Shown here piece after piece: positions 44,071 to 55,571 of a stretch of 64,000 nt of DNA. The DNA lies in NCBI GenBank assembly GCA_039881145.1, contig JAYKKI010000032.1, positions 12,790,501-12,854,500 on the forward strand. The letters run 5' to 3'. The stretch is from Druceiella hillmani (taxonomy: Eukaryota; Arthropoda; Insecta; Lepidoptera; Hepialidae). The position numbers and the translations under genes are program-made. Every line of letters begins with the position of its first letter. Position 1 is the first letter of the stretch. The notes beneath the pieces were generated by a model. That model did not search any database and was not told the origin of the DNA. It saw only the letters and a list, made by a program, of their open reading frames with translations.

Positions 44071-45054
44071 AGTTAGGCTGAGTTTACTAAATTATCGCAA
44101 GAAATATTTAAATAACTTATAAAGTTAACCGTAACGTCCACATAGCTACCTTTACATAAAGTGAAATAAAGCGCCATATTAATTTACGTAGCTGTCAAAA
44201 TAAAGGTTTCATTACGATATAACATGCAGACGACAGCTTAAAGGCTAATAATTCCTTAACGTTTTTGTTATTCATTTATAATTTAATTTTAAAGTTAATA
44301 TTGGGCCGTATATTTACGATTAAATTTTAGAAACTTTTAATTAATTTTTCTAATTGTTTCACTAATTGTTTTCAATTAACCTGTTCCAATTTATAGAAAT
44401 GGCTTTTCTGTAATAAATGCGTCTTGAAAATTAACTTCATGCAATTTGATTTATTAAAATGATGTATTTTCAGTAGATACATTAAATCGGCGACAATACC
44501 ACGTTTTAATAATAAAATTCGTTTTTTCCGTTTTTTCCTCGCTAATATTATGCAGATAACGTCGGCTCTCGTTACCGCGGTCGCCTTTTTCAAAGATCGC
44601 TACATTTGAGGTCATCCACGGCAACTGGAGCGTGCACAATCAGCCTTCTCAGTAGGTTAAGTACGCACCTAGCTCGGGTGATGTTCTATACACCAACTAC
44701 CAAGAGAGTGCTTTTACAGTTTTTCGTTGCTCGTTGATGATTCGATGACACTGATATTGTTGTACGCATGTTGCGATTGTAATTACACAGTAAATTAAGT
44801 ACGATTTGTCGAATAGTGTGGTGCCTTTAATATTTTAGAACTATGTGTTATATCGGCGAGTAGTAGCGATATTTTCTGTATGTCTCGTCAGAAAGGCAAT
44901 GCTCATTCTGGATCTGCAATTTGTGATCGTATTTTCATCGACGAAATTTTTGTCAATTGGTAGAAGTTATTACCAAAAGCCATTAAAATTTACGCACACA
45001 GATCCAATACAATATTTTATTTGTGTCTGTGTTCCATCATATGGCAGGTAGGTG
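44071..45054. other. Unassigned DNA; small GC-richer patch
   Basis: 44,560-44,690 is GC-richer ('gataacgtcggctctcgtta', 'cctagctcgggtgatg'). Frames on both strands (44,372-44,639 minus, 44,845-45,051 plus) are unrecognised. Confidence 0.3.
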
Positions 45055-45080
45055 TTCTAACCAGTAGACCAAATGAATGG
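45055..45080 (-). mobile_element. Isolated tRNA-type A box (truncated SINE head?)
   Basis: On the minus strand 'tggtctactggttagaac' (A box TGGTCTACTGG at 45,061-45,071) resembles tRNA and SINE 5' regions, but no B box follows within 60 bases. It could be a truncated SINE or chance. Confidence 0.25.
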
Positions 45081-46039
45081 AAACACAGTTATGTTCATTT
45101 GATACTGCAGTACTGTGAATTAGCAAACACTTTGGTTCACAAAAAGAATACATATGTATTTATGTTTAAAGAGGAGTTTATTTTGGCTTAATAATTATTC
45201 CAAATTATTGCTAACAATATTAAGTTTTATGACGTAGTAAAATATTAATGATAGCAAATCGGAGTAGATTCCTAAACTTAGTGACTGGTGCCATAAGGAA
45301 TAGTATAGTATTAATATAACAAAGTTGCTGGTTTAAACCAGTGTTTTTAAAGGTTAGATTCCCTATTTTGAATATTATTCTCGCCAATAATACGAAAAAC
45401 TACAATCACTGCTTAATAATTGCAAGTGATGATAAAACTTAATCAAACATAAAAATGTATCATCACGCAGCTCAGTTATAAGCAGATGTATCTGGTCTTT
45501 TCAAGGGTTAATTAACTTCAACGAATAATAGAATTGCACCGTGTATTTGTCTGTAAGCAATCTTATTGGTTTATAACTCCTGAATCTGTTAAAGGTGATG
45601 ATTGTGAATGTTAATATAAGATATATTAACTTTATTATTCCTGGAACTGATGAAGTTTTAGACTGTAATTGCCATTTCCATTATTCTGATAATTTACCAC
45701 TATTTTTACTGAAGAACATCGATAACGGAAATAAGAAAATACATTTTCCTGTTAGACATTGAGTCATTTGACTAAAGTTTTCAGCAATTATTTGACTATT
45801 TACTTCAGCATAGTATAAAGATACAATTTCTGATGTAATTAATTTATCGTATACATTTTGATCCATTGTATTTAGGTGTCTACATCACATAATTATAGAA
45901 CGGAATTATCTCAATATTGACATTTTCGTGTAGTTAATCTTCTTGTATATTGTCATCCGCTTTTCTCCATTAAATTCTAGTTGATAAATAATAACAGAAT
46001 CATGACAATAATGACATCCTGACCAAGAAATAATTGATA
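45081..46039. other. Unassigned AT-rich DNA
   Basis: Nothing recognisable. Confidence 0.4.
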
Positions 46040-46400
46040 ACCGTGAAGAACCATTCATCGACTTTTGACAGTGATGAGGCGTTGCTTACTGAAGATGTCG
46101 CTATGTATAAGTTAGGTAATGAAGAAGATTTTTCTTTATCTAGTCAAGCTATTATGGTAAAAATATATACTTATAAATAGTCCGAAAATCCAGTGGAACC
46201 AGCTCACGTTGGACAACATATCATTGCGAGAAAAAGATTTGGTCTAATCGATTTAGTTGCACCAAAAGTCGAAATGAGTCGTGAATTCAATCGAGTCATT
46301 TGATCTATTTATTACTGATGACATTGTTAAGCATGTGACCGTACCGACTAAGAAATTATGGAAATCGGGGGGAATGTACATTTTTGTGAAGCATGCTTTC
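46040..46400 (+). pseudogene. Fragment resembling the N-terminal part of a piggyBac transposase
   Basis: A plus-strand reading with Asp/Glu/Ser-rich sequence (Phe-Asp-Ser-Asp-Glu-Ala-Leu-Leu ...) breaks at a stop near 46,175, resumes, and after a frame change gives Ser-Phe-Asp-Leu-Phe-Ile-Thr-Asp-Asp-Ile-Val-Lys-His-Val near 46,300. This resembles the 'F-lFfTd-iv--i---TN' segment at the start of the piggyBac catalytic domain. The expected TN is replaced by Thr-Lys and the catalytic aspartates are not reached. Resemblance judged by eye; it differs from the mini-ORF of the two TTAA elements. Confidence 0.4.
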
Positions 46401-46919
46401 ATAATTGACTCGAAAGCTTTTTAACGATATAAAATAACTGTGGTTTATCGATGAAACTGAAAATAATAGTTACCCTATTAATTTTAATCTTACATAATAA
46501 CCCTAAAATTATTCCTAATAGTTTAGGGATAAATATATATAGGAAAGGTGTTTGTATATTCTAACAGTACTCCTATTTAATAATGTTGAAATAAGAGACC
46601 AATTAAGAGCCACTTAAACACATGTAAATGTTTCATAGTTTGTACTTGATGCGATTAATTTATTTTCACATGTGGATATTCGTTCTACCAGAAAAGCTAT
46701 GCGTACGACAAGTAAATGCATCACAATAATTCATAGCAAAATATTCACAACAAATTTTTAAATTTTTTTTACCATGTTTCATTTTTAAACCCAATTGGCG
46801 AAATATTAATCTTGAAAGCGATTAACTATAGATGTAATAATATGAAAAAAAATGATGTGCTGATGAATTATTCGATCAGACCTTCCAAACAAAGTTATTT
46901 CGGTTAACTTGAATCAACA
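46401..46919. other. Unassigned AT-rich DNA
   Basis: Nothing recognisable. Confidence 0.4.
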
Positions 46920-47480
46920 ATTCGGCATCCCTAATTTAAGCATCTTCCTACACGCACCATGCCATTTCTTAGGGCTTGTATTTGAAATACTTCACTATTT
47001 TTGCGCGTTATTTGCCACTTTACAAACGTTGTCATTTTGATGTTCGATTAGTATGTGTAACAGACCGAATCGTCTACGCAGTACAATGTAATGGATTATT
47101 TATACAACTGTTAACAATTAGAAAAAAAACCGACAAACGGTGTATTCCGTTCGTAGCGTGAACGCATCGTTACGTAAGGATTTCCTTCCTTAATTTTGTG
47201 AAAAACCTGACAGTACTTTATCGTTACGGCCTATATAACCCTTTAATTGCGCAGCCGTTAATAAATGCAAGCGCAACAGTTGCGTCGGAAGGGCTGGTCG
47301 TTGCGCCCTTGCCGATCGGCACCTGGTCGCTCGTGTACAATGGCTACGGCATTGTGTTGGACTTGTTTACGAGGGCCGCATCCTCTCCTCGCTCACCGGA
47401 CCGTTTTAATTGACGTCGGAGTCTAATTGGAAGGGCACGATTGGAAAATGAAATATTGAGCTGCGCGGATTTGTTTAACG
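46920..47480. promoter_or_regulatory. Higher-complexity island, possible regulatory block or exon
   Basis: Composition changes over about 550 bp, strongest at 47,265-47,440 ('gttgcgtcggaagggctggt', 'gccgatcggcacctggtc'). A 71-codon plus frame (47,198-47,413) runs through it with a hydrophobic, Gly/Ser-rich reading that I cannot assign. There is a TATA-like 'ggcctatataaccc' at about 47,228, about 30 bp upstream of the GC rise, so a promoter is possible. Confidence 0.25.
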
Positions 47481-47907
47481 AGTTATTGTTTTATTCTTGG
47501 TATCTCTGGTGGGTTGGCGTTTATGATAATTCTTGTTTAGCAGGTTGTCATTGTTTGTTGTTGTCGCTACTAAAATGTTAAATTAAAATGTCCATTTATG
47601 TCATATATGTGCACTAAGTCGTTGCCATCTAGAGCAAAATGTGCGAGATGCAAAATAATACAATTAAACAATGGATATTATTCTAATATTTTAGAACTTC
47701 AAGGTTTTAGAAATGTGCAGTCTAGAGAATACTCTTGTCTGTCAGGTAAATTACTATTAGTTTTGTCTTTGTAAATTATAATAAATTAACATAAGTCTGC
47801 TTCAGTATTGCACGCACAAAAATGGCAAAACAATTATGTTTGCCATTTTTTCCTAGTCCGCAAAATAATATGTAATTTTATTTAAAAGACTTTAAAACCC
47901 AAATTGT
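47481..47907. other. Unassigned AT-rich DNA
   Basis: Nothing recognisable. Confidence 0.4.
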
Positions 47908-48150
47908 TTGCCGCTGGTTCTCCAGCTCATTGCATTCAACAGATTTCGAAATATTAGCATATACACGGTGCGACGATTGCGAAACAACGCGCACGTACGG
48001 TGCCCTATCTTTAAGAAACGGTGCAGAATAGCCAAGGTGTCCAGGAATTCACGAGCTTCCTCTCCCTCTGCATATCTATCTATATTATAGTATAATACAT
48101 GTGCAAGTACGATTGCGCGGGAAAAAAGGAGTTTGCGACGGTCTCACGGT
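47908..48150 (+). repeat. Dispersed repeat, copy 2 (related to 18,264-18,520)
   Basis: 'cggtgcgacgattgcgaaac' (about 47,967) and 'acgattgcgcgggaaaaaag' followed by 'tgcgacggtctcac' (about 48,108) match copy 1 in inverted orientation. The stretch between the two blocks is longer here. A 60-codon frame over it is shared in part with copy 1 (Thr-Val-Arg-Arg-Leu-Arg-Asn) because of the DNA homology. Confidence 0.6.
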
Positions 48151-48895
48151 TCCGTATGTCGCCTTTTACTTTTTTCCTACTCGATCACTTTAATTCTTGC
48201 TTCAAGTAGGTAACATGTTTGGGTTACATCATATGTGAAATAAAATTGTTTATTTCTTGGTCGTTAATATTGCGATTTAAAGGTTCACAGTTGGCACGTG
48301 GAATTTTAATAAATACTTGCTCTCTCTGTTTATCAACAGCGAGGCAGAACACGTAATTAAAATAAAGTACATAAATCTGTTTTGCACTCAAAAACCTTAC
48401 ACGTAGATAATCCACATTGCGTCCGATATAAATCACGATGCTCCGCCGTAATGTGTAAATAAATCATTATGTCAACGCGTAATGGATTATACGCAAACAC
48501 GCAGGTTTATATTCGGCTGTGTCTTGTTGGTCTGATCATCCTTTGTCGAGGCATGTATGTTCTAACTTTTTATTAGTACCATTCCAGTGGATACCGAAAG
48601 TAGAGTAATGGAAATTTACAGCTATGCCTGTAGTGGGCGACAGTAAAATGTCCAAAAAGGCATACTTGATAATTTAGGAGAAGTCGGCACGAGTCATAAA
48701 AATAGCAGAGTGCTAAATTATTTACATCTTGCTCTTTTTCTTTTTATATGTCTTAGTCAGTTCCAGTGAGCAATTTAGGAGAGTATCAGATGGTCTTACA
48801 TCATATAGTTTTAATGCGGTCGACGTTTTTGAAATTCAACACATTCATAACTTCAGCAACTAGAAATGGGATGACTGAAAAACGACATTTTATTG
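48151..48895. other. Unassigned AT-rich DNA
   Basis: Nothing recognisable. Confidence 0.4.
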
Positions 48896-49370
48896 TCAGT
48901 GGAACTGCTTAACTCCCTAATTGAGATATGAAACTGGATAGACCATTTTCACTAACAGCTGTCGTTTCGAGGACAGAGGCCACATGTGTTTGATTAATTT
49001 CTCATCCATAAATCGCTACTCTTGGAATCAATTTTAGTTGGCGCTTAAATGGTTTCAAATTTAATCGTTTTCCATTTATTGGCATTATGATCGACGCTGT
49101 TGAAGTCCAACCGATCCTCAAATTTAGCAACTATGGGAAAGGGTTGAGAGGAAAATGAGTTTTAACATATATGCACATCAGTGGAACTGCCAAACTCACA
49201 AATTGAGATATGAAACTTTAGACCCACAAATTGAGATATGAAACTTTAAGATAAACCAGTTTCACTGACAGCTCGTTTCGAGTTCAGGCGACATGTGTTT
49301 GGCCAAGTCCCTATCTATTAAATCGCTACTCCTGGAATTAATTTGGCGCTTAAATGATGTTCAAACTGCG
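48896..49370. repeat. Direct duplication, about 285-bp offset
   Basis: 'cagtggaactgc' plus 'aattgagatatgaaact' and, further on, 'acatgtgtttg' and 'aatcgctactc-tggaat' plus 'ggcgcttaaatg' occur in both copies (from about 48,898 and 49,180). The second copy has an internal duplication of 'acaaattgagatatgaaact'. Confidence 0.9.
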
Positions 49371-49590
49371 GGTGCGCGGGTTCAATCTGCTCGTGTGTTG
49401 TGAGGTCGCGACTGGCGGTCGCGCTTGAGCCAGGAAGTGGAGTCCTTATTTGGTCCAGTCGGAGTCGTGTGTCGCCCACTTGCGCGGCTGACGCACTTGC
49501 GTTTTGTTTATGCTGCCGTTGTTTGAACTTATGCCATTGACGCTTGTACAAGGTGCCTCGGTGCACGTGGCGCAAAAGAGCAATTCGCTG
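49371..49590. promoter_or_regulatory. GC-rich island, possible promoter
   Basis: 'gcgggtgcgcgggttcaatc', 'gactggcggtcgcgcttgag' and 'cggtgcacgtggcgc' (with an E-box CACGTG). An 85-codon minus frame (49,318-49,575), rich in Gln, Ala and Arg, is unrecognised; it also runs into the duplication on its left, which argues against a conserved protein. Confidence 0.22.
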
Positions 49591-51201
49591 TAGAGATGCA
49601 CGTTCTTTTTACTTTATATCGATACCTCGAATCAATCTGAATTACATGATTACGATACCGGGATCGTATCGAATAGTCACGTTCGATCCTCCAAATATTG
49701 TATCGATCGATTGACTATGGAACAAAAGACTTTTTGAATATATGCAACAGTTGATTTATTATTTACTTAGAATAACGTACGTACACAATATATGTGAAAA
49801 AGTGTATTATGTATATATAATATGTATATATGGTAAGTATTGAAAAATATAACAATATGTGACCGATCATTTAACTGTTTTCTCTTTTGTCAATAGACTA
49901 TTTATTGTTTCTGAAAAAGTGTTTCTTATTTGCTTTTTATAACCAATAAAAAATATATTCTAGACCTTTTTAATGGCAATATTCGTAGCAAATAGTCCGG
50001 ATTTCATCCTATTTTCGAATATTGAAACGTATTTGTCCACCTTCAAACTTCAGAACAAAAATTACTCAGTCTAGAGTTACCGCATGGAGTGGTCAATATT
50101 TGATAATCGGTCAAAAAGTACTGTATATATACGTAATTACATAATAGTTACATATCTATAAAACCATGGTAATTTTCCTGCGTACAGTGTCATTATCATG
50201 TCACGTAAATGACAGGAAAATGACGAAAACGGACTTTTTATTCATATATTTCGCAATTTTAAATATAACAACAAAATCATGAGGTGATATCAATTATACT
50301 TTTAAACATGAAAGTTTATTATAAAACATAAAATAATTTTCTTACGTTTCACCTCGTAATGCCTCACAGGAAAATGACAAAGTGTATCAAATATAAGCAG
50401 GAACACGTAACAAACCGTCTACAACATCGAATCAACTACCGACTTGGCATTTCCCTCTCCGCCAACCACAAATATGGATACGCGCCATATTTATGCCATG
50501 CCGCTTATTGTATGTCTTAATTTTAAAATGTAGCCAATCCAAATTTTAATTTCGGCAAACTAATGGCGTCTTAACCATTTGCTTTGATTTCAAATGAAAA
50601 TTTAAAATTTCGTGTTTAATATGATATTCTTATAAATAAAATGTTAAATAGTTTTAGATCTATATCTATATAATGTAAAGGTAGTCAAAGCTAAAATTTA
50701 TAATTAAAAAATCGTATCAAAATGGAAAATTCGTCTGTTAAGAAATATGACATCTAACACTTTTCTTGATTTTTTCACAATTAAAAAGCAAACATAAATT
50801 TGCCAAAGTATGTGAAAATATAAATAAAGTTGTAAAATAGTATGAAAATACTATTAAGTTTAAATATTGTATTAAAAATATAGAACAATTTTGGGGACCT
50901 GTTTCAGCTAATTATTAAATATTGACCCATATGAACAACACTAAATCTGCCGGTTCCCGCCGCCAATTGCCAAGTAAACTTGTCAAATACATTCTTATAA
51001 ACAAATCGAATTAAGTTAATTCGACTCACTATGTGACTTGATTTTATTATTAATGCAATCGATTCGAATCGGATGAATCGATCCGATGCCAATACATTTG
51101 TATCGATCCAAGCTTATATAGTATTTGTTTCTATCGACCTAAAATATCGAAGTCTCGTATGATGTATCGATACTTAAAATTATTGAATCGTGAAACCTCC
51201 G
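49591..51201. mobile_element. Possible worn hAT-like element with ATCGAT-rich ends
   Basis: 'tagagatgcacg' at 49,591 faces 'cgtgaaacctccg' at 51,189-51,201, each followed inwards by TATCGATA (49,617-49,624 and 51,165-51,172) and more ATCGAT palindromes. Between them is AT-rich non-coding DNA with 'acaggaaaatgac' repeats in both senses (50,170-50,385). Terminal similarity is weak and I found no 8-bp duplication, so this is a tentative reading. Confidence 0.28.
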
Positions 51202-53246
51202 AAGTTAAAATAAATGAATTTTTTGTTAAAAAAACATGAAAAACAAGATTCTTCTTTTGTTTAAACAACTGATAATACAATAGATTTTTAAAAACAAATG
51301 TGGATCAATAAAACGATGAGACATTCTTTGTATGTAAATGAATGGATTTCAGATATTTTTTTTGCAAATAGCGGCATGTTGAACACGTTTAATCAATAAC
51401 ATCGGTTCCGCTTTGGTAAACACGTTTGTGTAGAAAGTCATGTTTTGTTATACGAAAACGACAAAACGGAATTTTGTCGTTAAAAACTCGATACTTTCAC
51501 TACGATTTTTTATTTCAATAGCTAATAATATGTTAATATTACGAAGTTATAAATCTTTATGGAAATATCACGAATCGCGTAAATATCAATCGTTAACAAA
51601 ACGTGTACATCTAGTTTTTTATACTCGAATTTACTAAGAACAAACAAGGAGTCTGAGATGCTATGTTTGGCGTATAAAAATAAAATATATGATCATATCA
51701 AAAGCCACGTTATGTCGTTTACGTGCGTAGTTTTGAGCTTAGTAATTGATGTTCCAATTAGGTTTTTTATGAATGAACACATTGTTGCACAGAGCTAAGT
51801 GTGGTATTACACTATAAAGTCATACTGTTATTTGTCGCGTTATGATACATTTTGTTTGATGGTCTTTTATATATTTTAATGACAATTTCCAAATGTCCCA
51901 TTGCTATGTTTATTCATATTCCTCATGTAGGAATAGTTCCTGTCAATTTATATAATTAGGTTCCTGTGATTTTTCACCAATACTAGAGTTTTCTAGCATT
52001 GTGTTACGTGTAAATATTTTTTCAGGTCTATTTAAAAAAAAGTATCATTCGGAGGTGCTATTTCAATCTTTACTACTTTATCGGCCTTTTGACGCGAAGC
52101 AGCCAGTTATTTTGAGGTCATTCGGTATAATCGTCAATCGTAATCGTTTAGTAATTTTTTCAACACAAATCTGAATATTTCCAAACTATGATAGGGCGCC
52201 AATAGGATATTTTTTGTTTATACATTATTTTTATGTGAAATATGTACATTATTTGCAAAGTACTAACAATTAATAACTTAATATATTGTATATTATTATA
52301 CCAATGTAGTAAATAAAATGGAGGAGTCGTTTTATACATGTTTTTTAAGGGACAGTTTTTCAAATACACTTTAAAATGTGAAAAAAATGCGACAGTTTGT
52401 AATCCTGCTTATTGAATATAAATGCCGAAACAGTCGAAAAGAGATATATGTATAAGACAATAGAGTTCATAAAAATGTTTGTACAACACAATATGAATTA
52501 GCATTTAAGGAACAAACATTAGTTGGGGTGGTGTTGTTGGATGTTAGTTTAAAAAAGAAAATGTTATTTTATTAATTAAAAAATGAGCACATATTTAACT
52601 AAAGAGTAATATTTCACAATGATAACGAAGTGGATTTATTTAATTTATAGCAACACACAATTGAGCGTATGTTACGAACATCTGCCTGGTACCGAAGTCA
52701 CGGTACATATAATAATGATATCCAGGTGTATTGCGAGTGTTTCAATGCTACGTGTTGTTCTTCGTTCACGTGTTACTACAACGTGGTATAAATATTCAAA
52801 ACGTGTGTCGCGATAGGCTAAGATAGCATGCGTCCAAAAGTTTAAGATAATCTTTCAAATTTGTTTACTCTATTATGTCGATGTTAAGGTATTTCAAAGG
52901 ATATTAACGCTACCTAATACATATGTATTACTTTTAAGATTAACTCGTATTCGTCCGTGGTCCGTCAACGCGTAACTTTTAGATTATCGCAGACGCCCGA
53001 GTTTGAAAAATCGCCAAAAAAATGTTGAGAATTCAGAATATTAGATTTTTCGTCTCGTTGTAAACTTTTTCACCTCGGAGACCTTAAAAAATTCACTGGT
53101 TGTATTGTTATGCAGATTGCTGGAAAACTTTGATTTTGGGACAGATTTTGTAAAATAATTTTAATTGCAACAAATTTATAATTAAATCGCTATCGAAGCT
53201 ATTGCTAGTTATCTATTATGTGTATTCAATTCATCAAAAAACTCAA
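51202..53246. other. Unassigned AT-rich DNA
   Basis: No repeat, RNA or gene recognised. Several frames of 60-70 codons show no family features. Confidence 0.45.
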
Positions 53247-53333
53247 ATGACTATGCGAAACGGAAGATTGGCGTTCATCGTGTGTTACATAGTTATGTAC
53301 GGCTTTTATACGGTCCAAACTTGTTATTCGTGA
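53247..53333 (+). other. Small ORF with a signal-peptide-like sequence
   Basis: ATG at 53,247 opens 28 codons to TGA (53,331-53,333): a short basic N-terminus (Met-Arg-Asn-Gly-Arg) then a hydrophobic stretch rich in Ile, Val, Tyr and Phe. About 75 bp on, AAG|GTACGT at 53,407/53,408 is a good splice donor. It could be a leader exon or an upstream ORF, or chance. A 114-codon frame in another phase (53,282-53,626) is also hydrophobic at first but crosses the donor and matches nothing I know. Confidence 0.15.
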
Positions 53334-53673
53334 TAGTTACGATTTTGGTAATGCCGTATCAACGAACATTCATGGTATATTTTTATCGAATTTTAGGGAT
53401 ACCCAAGGTACGTCAGTTAAGTAGGTTTTGTAGCAATACTGTTTTTCTTTTAATTATGTTATTTCTCGAGTTAAAAAGTAGCCTATGTGCTGACTCAAAT
53501 CGTGAATGTGATAAGATTTATTATATAAGTTTTCTAGGATTACTTAGTAGGACAGTGGGTACAAAATTTCAATTGCAAAAAAATTACTTTAATATTGACA
53601 CTCGTTTAATTTCGAAACAGCTATAGGTTGATTTGAGTAGATAAATTACTATAGTTTAGGAAGGATAAGGTAG

Positions 53674-53739
53674 AACCTAGAATACTGAACTTACCACGCT
53701 AAGTATTTACTTAGCGTGGTAAGTTCAGTACTCTAGGTT
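53674..53739. repeat. Near-perfect palindrome, 32-bp arms, 2-bp centre
   Basis: Left arm 53,674-53,705 and right arm 53,708-53,739 are complementary at 31 of 32 positions, with 'ttaccacgctaagta' at the centre side. A two-base loop is unlike a microRNA precursor and suggests a recent inverted duplication or a very small foldback element. Confidence 0.96.
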
Positions 53740-55514
53740 AATAAATATGGTCACGAAATGGTTTTCCATATAAAACGAATACGTGAATAAAGGATGTGGA
53801 TTGTTTTATCAAATGATTGATCTCATGTCATTGGTATATGAGAAAAAATTAATATATTATAAATGAAACGTTTTTAAATTACTTTTTTTCTATTCAGGAT
53901 ATTTAGATTAAGTTTTAAAGTAATATGTTGTATGCTAGTTGATATGTTGCGTGATCGTACTAACGTTCGATGGTAATGTTGAACACTATCTGCCTCATTA
54001 CCGTTGCTTCGTCGCATGGAAATGGTGGTGTCTAAATAAGTAAATCATTTAAATACGTTTTTCTTAAATAACTATCAGTATTTCCAAACTAACTTCTTTC
54101 GAAAAATCAATTTCATCTCCAATTAAAATTTTTGCTTTGATTCGTATGAAAGAGTTTTTAAATATGTTTATATGAGAGGAAATGTTTAAGTCTTACGTTA
54201 TAAATTGTGCTCCGGATATCAAGGCTAGAGTGCAATGACCAAAAAGACTCATTGAATAAATTCATTAACACCAATATAATGACCAAGTTTAAAAATTAAT
54301 TACTGTATATAAGATAATTTACACGAATACTTTCCATAGCGTAAAGTAAGGTAATTATAGGTGAAGTATGTGGGTTAATGTGCTTGTTACTTGCAATAAT
54401 TAAACATAGTCAAAGCTGTTTTTATAAAGGAATATTTGTGTACTTTTCACCAAAAGTAGGTGTTGTTTATGGGCGTCACAACACGTGTCGGAGATTTAAT
54501 AATCTGTTTCATATGCTGCTTCAAACAGTTTAAGTCACGGTTATAGGTTTGTCTTGTGTATAAGATTTACTGGCAAACTCTCACAGCGTACACTTGTTAC
54601 GATTTTGTAGTCGAACGAAATATCTTAATATTTTTTCTTGATTTTTTTTATCTGGAAGTATCAACTGAGTAACTAGACGTATAAGGTTCCCGATTGGCCA
54701 TAATTAAACAAAAACTATTTAAAGTTAAGTATATCATTTTTATAACGCTCGTGCGTTTTAACACTTTTAATGAATTGCAAGCTGTGACACGGGACTACTT
54801 CTACGGTTGTTTAATATAAAAATAAAAATTGATGGCTAGAAATGACTACTTTAATGTTCCATGCTGAGAACAATTTAACGTGTTGTGACACGTTATCATC
54901 GGACATGCGGTTATTTGCTTATTCTAACGTCGACTTAGGAAACATTAATGTCACATTTTGTGATTTGTATTACTTATCATACTGACATTTAGAAAATTAT
55001 ATGCAATTATGTACGTTTTATCATAATTAATTGACATAATGAATTTAATAATTATGTTTATTACATCTAGTTTACAGGTTAATTTTCTACTCTTTGACAT
55101 GAATACGTCTTTAAATTTGCTACCATATGGGGGCAATCCAAAAAACCTAATGCCAACAAAATCGGGGCATACAGTTTGGCGTTGCAGTTTCGAATCTATC
55201 CTCTACATCAAAAATTAAATTATACCCCTGGATAGCTAAAGGATCAAAAAATGCATTACGATAAGCGAGGACAGTGACGCATCGTGCGCGGTGGAGGGGG
55301 AAGCGCCGCCATTTTGAGGTTATTTTGCTGCGTATCAAGATTTGCAATTAGTATAACTTTTGATTCGGAAAACTACGATGTTCGTTTAAGTTTTAATCGT
55401 CAGCTGTCGTCAAAATCTATCGATTGTATATAACACATTAGTTTAAAGTAGTGACAGTGAATATAATAAGGTGTTAGAATACAAAAATATTTTATTTAAA
55501 AAATATAACCCGTT
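53740..55514. other. Unassigned AT-rich DNA
   Basis: Only minor dyads such as 'aacgtgttgtgacacgtt' (about 54,878). No gene or repeat recognised. Confidence 0.45.
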
Positions 55515-55571
55515 ACATAGACGTATTCACGTACAACACACGGCCGTAAGTTGTACGTGAATACGTCATGT
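55515..55571. ncRNA. Hairpin, 22-bp arms with one bulge, 12-nt loop
   Basis: 'gacgtattcacgtacaac' on the left (arm 55,515-55,537) and its complement on the right (arm 55,550-55,571) pair fully apart from one bulged A. Loop contains 'acggccgt'. Total 57 nt. Could be a precursor RNA or a small palindromic insertion. Confidence 0.4.

Noticed and set aside
53282..53626. A 114-codon frame with hydrophobic segments, reminiscent of a channel fragment
   Set aside because: No motif I could name with confidence; it lacks an ATG at its start and crosses a splice-donor-like site.
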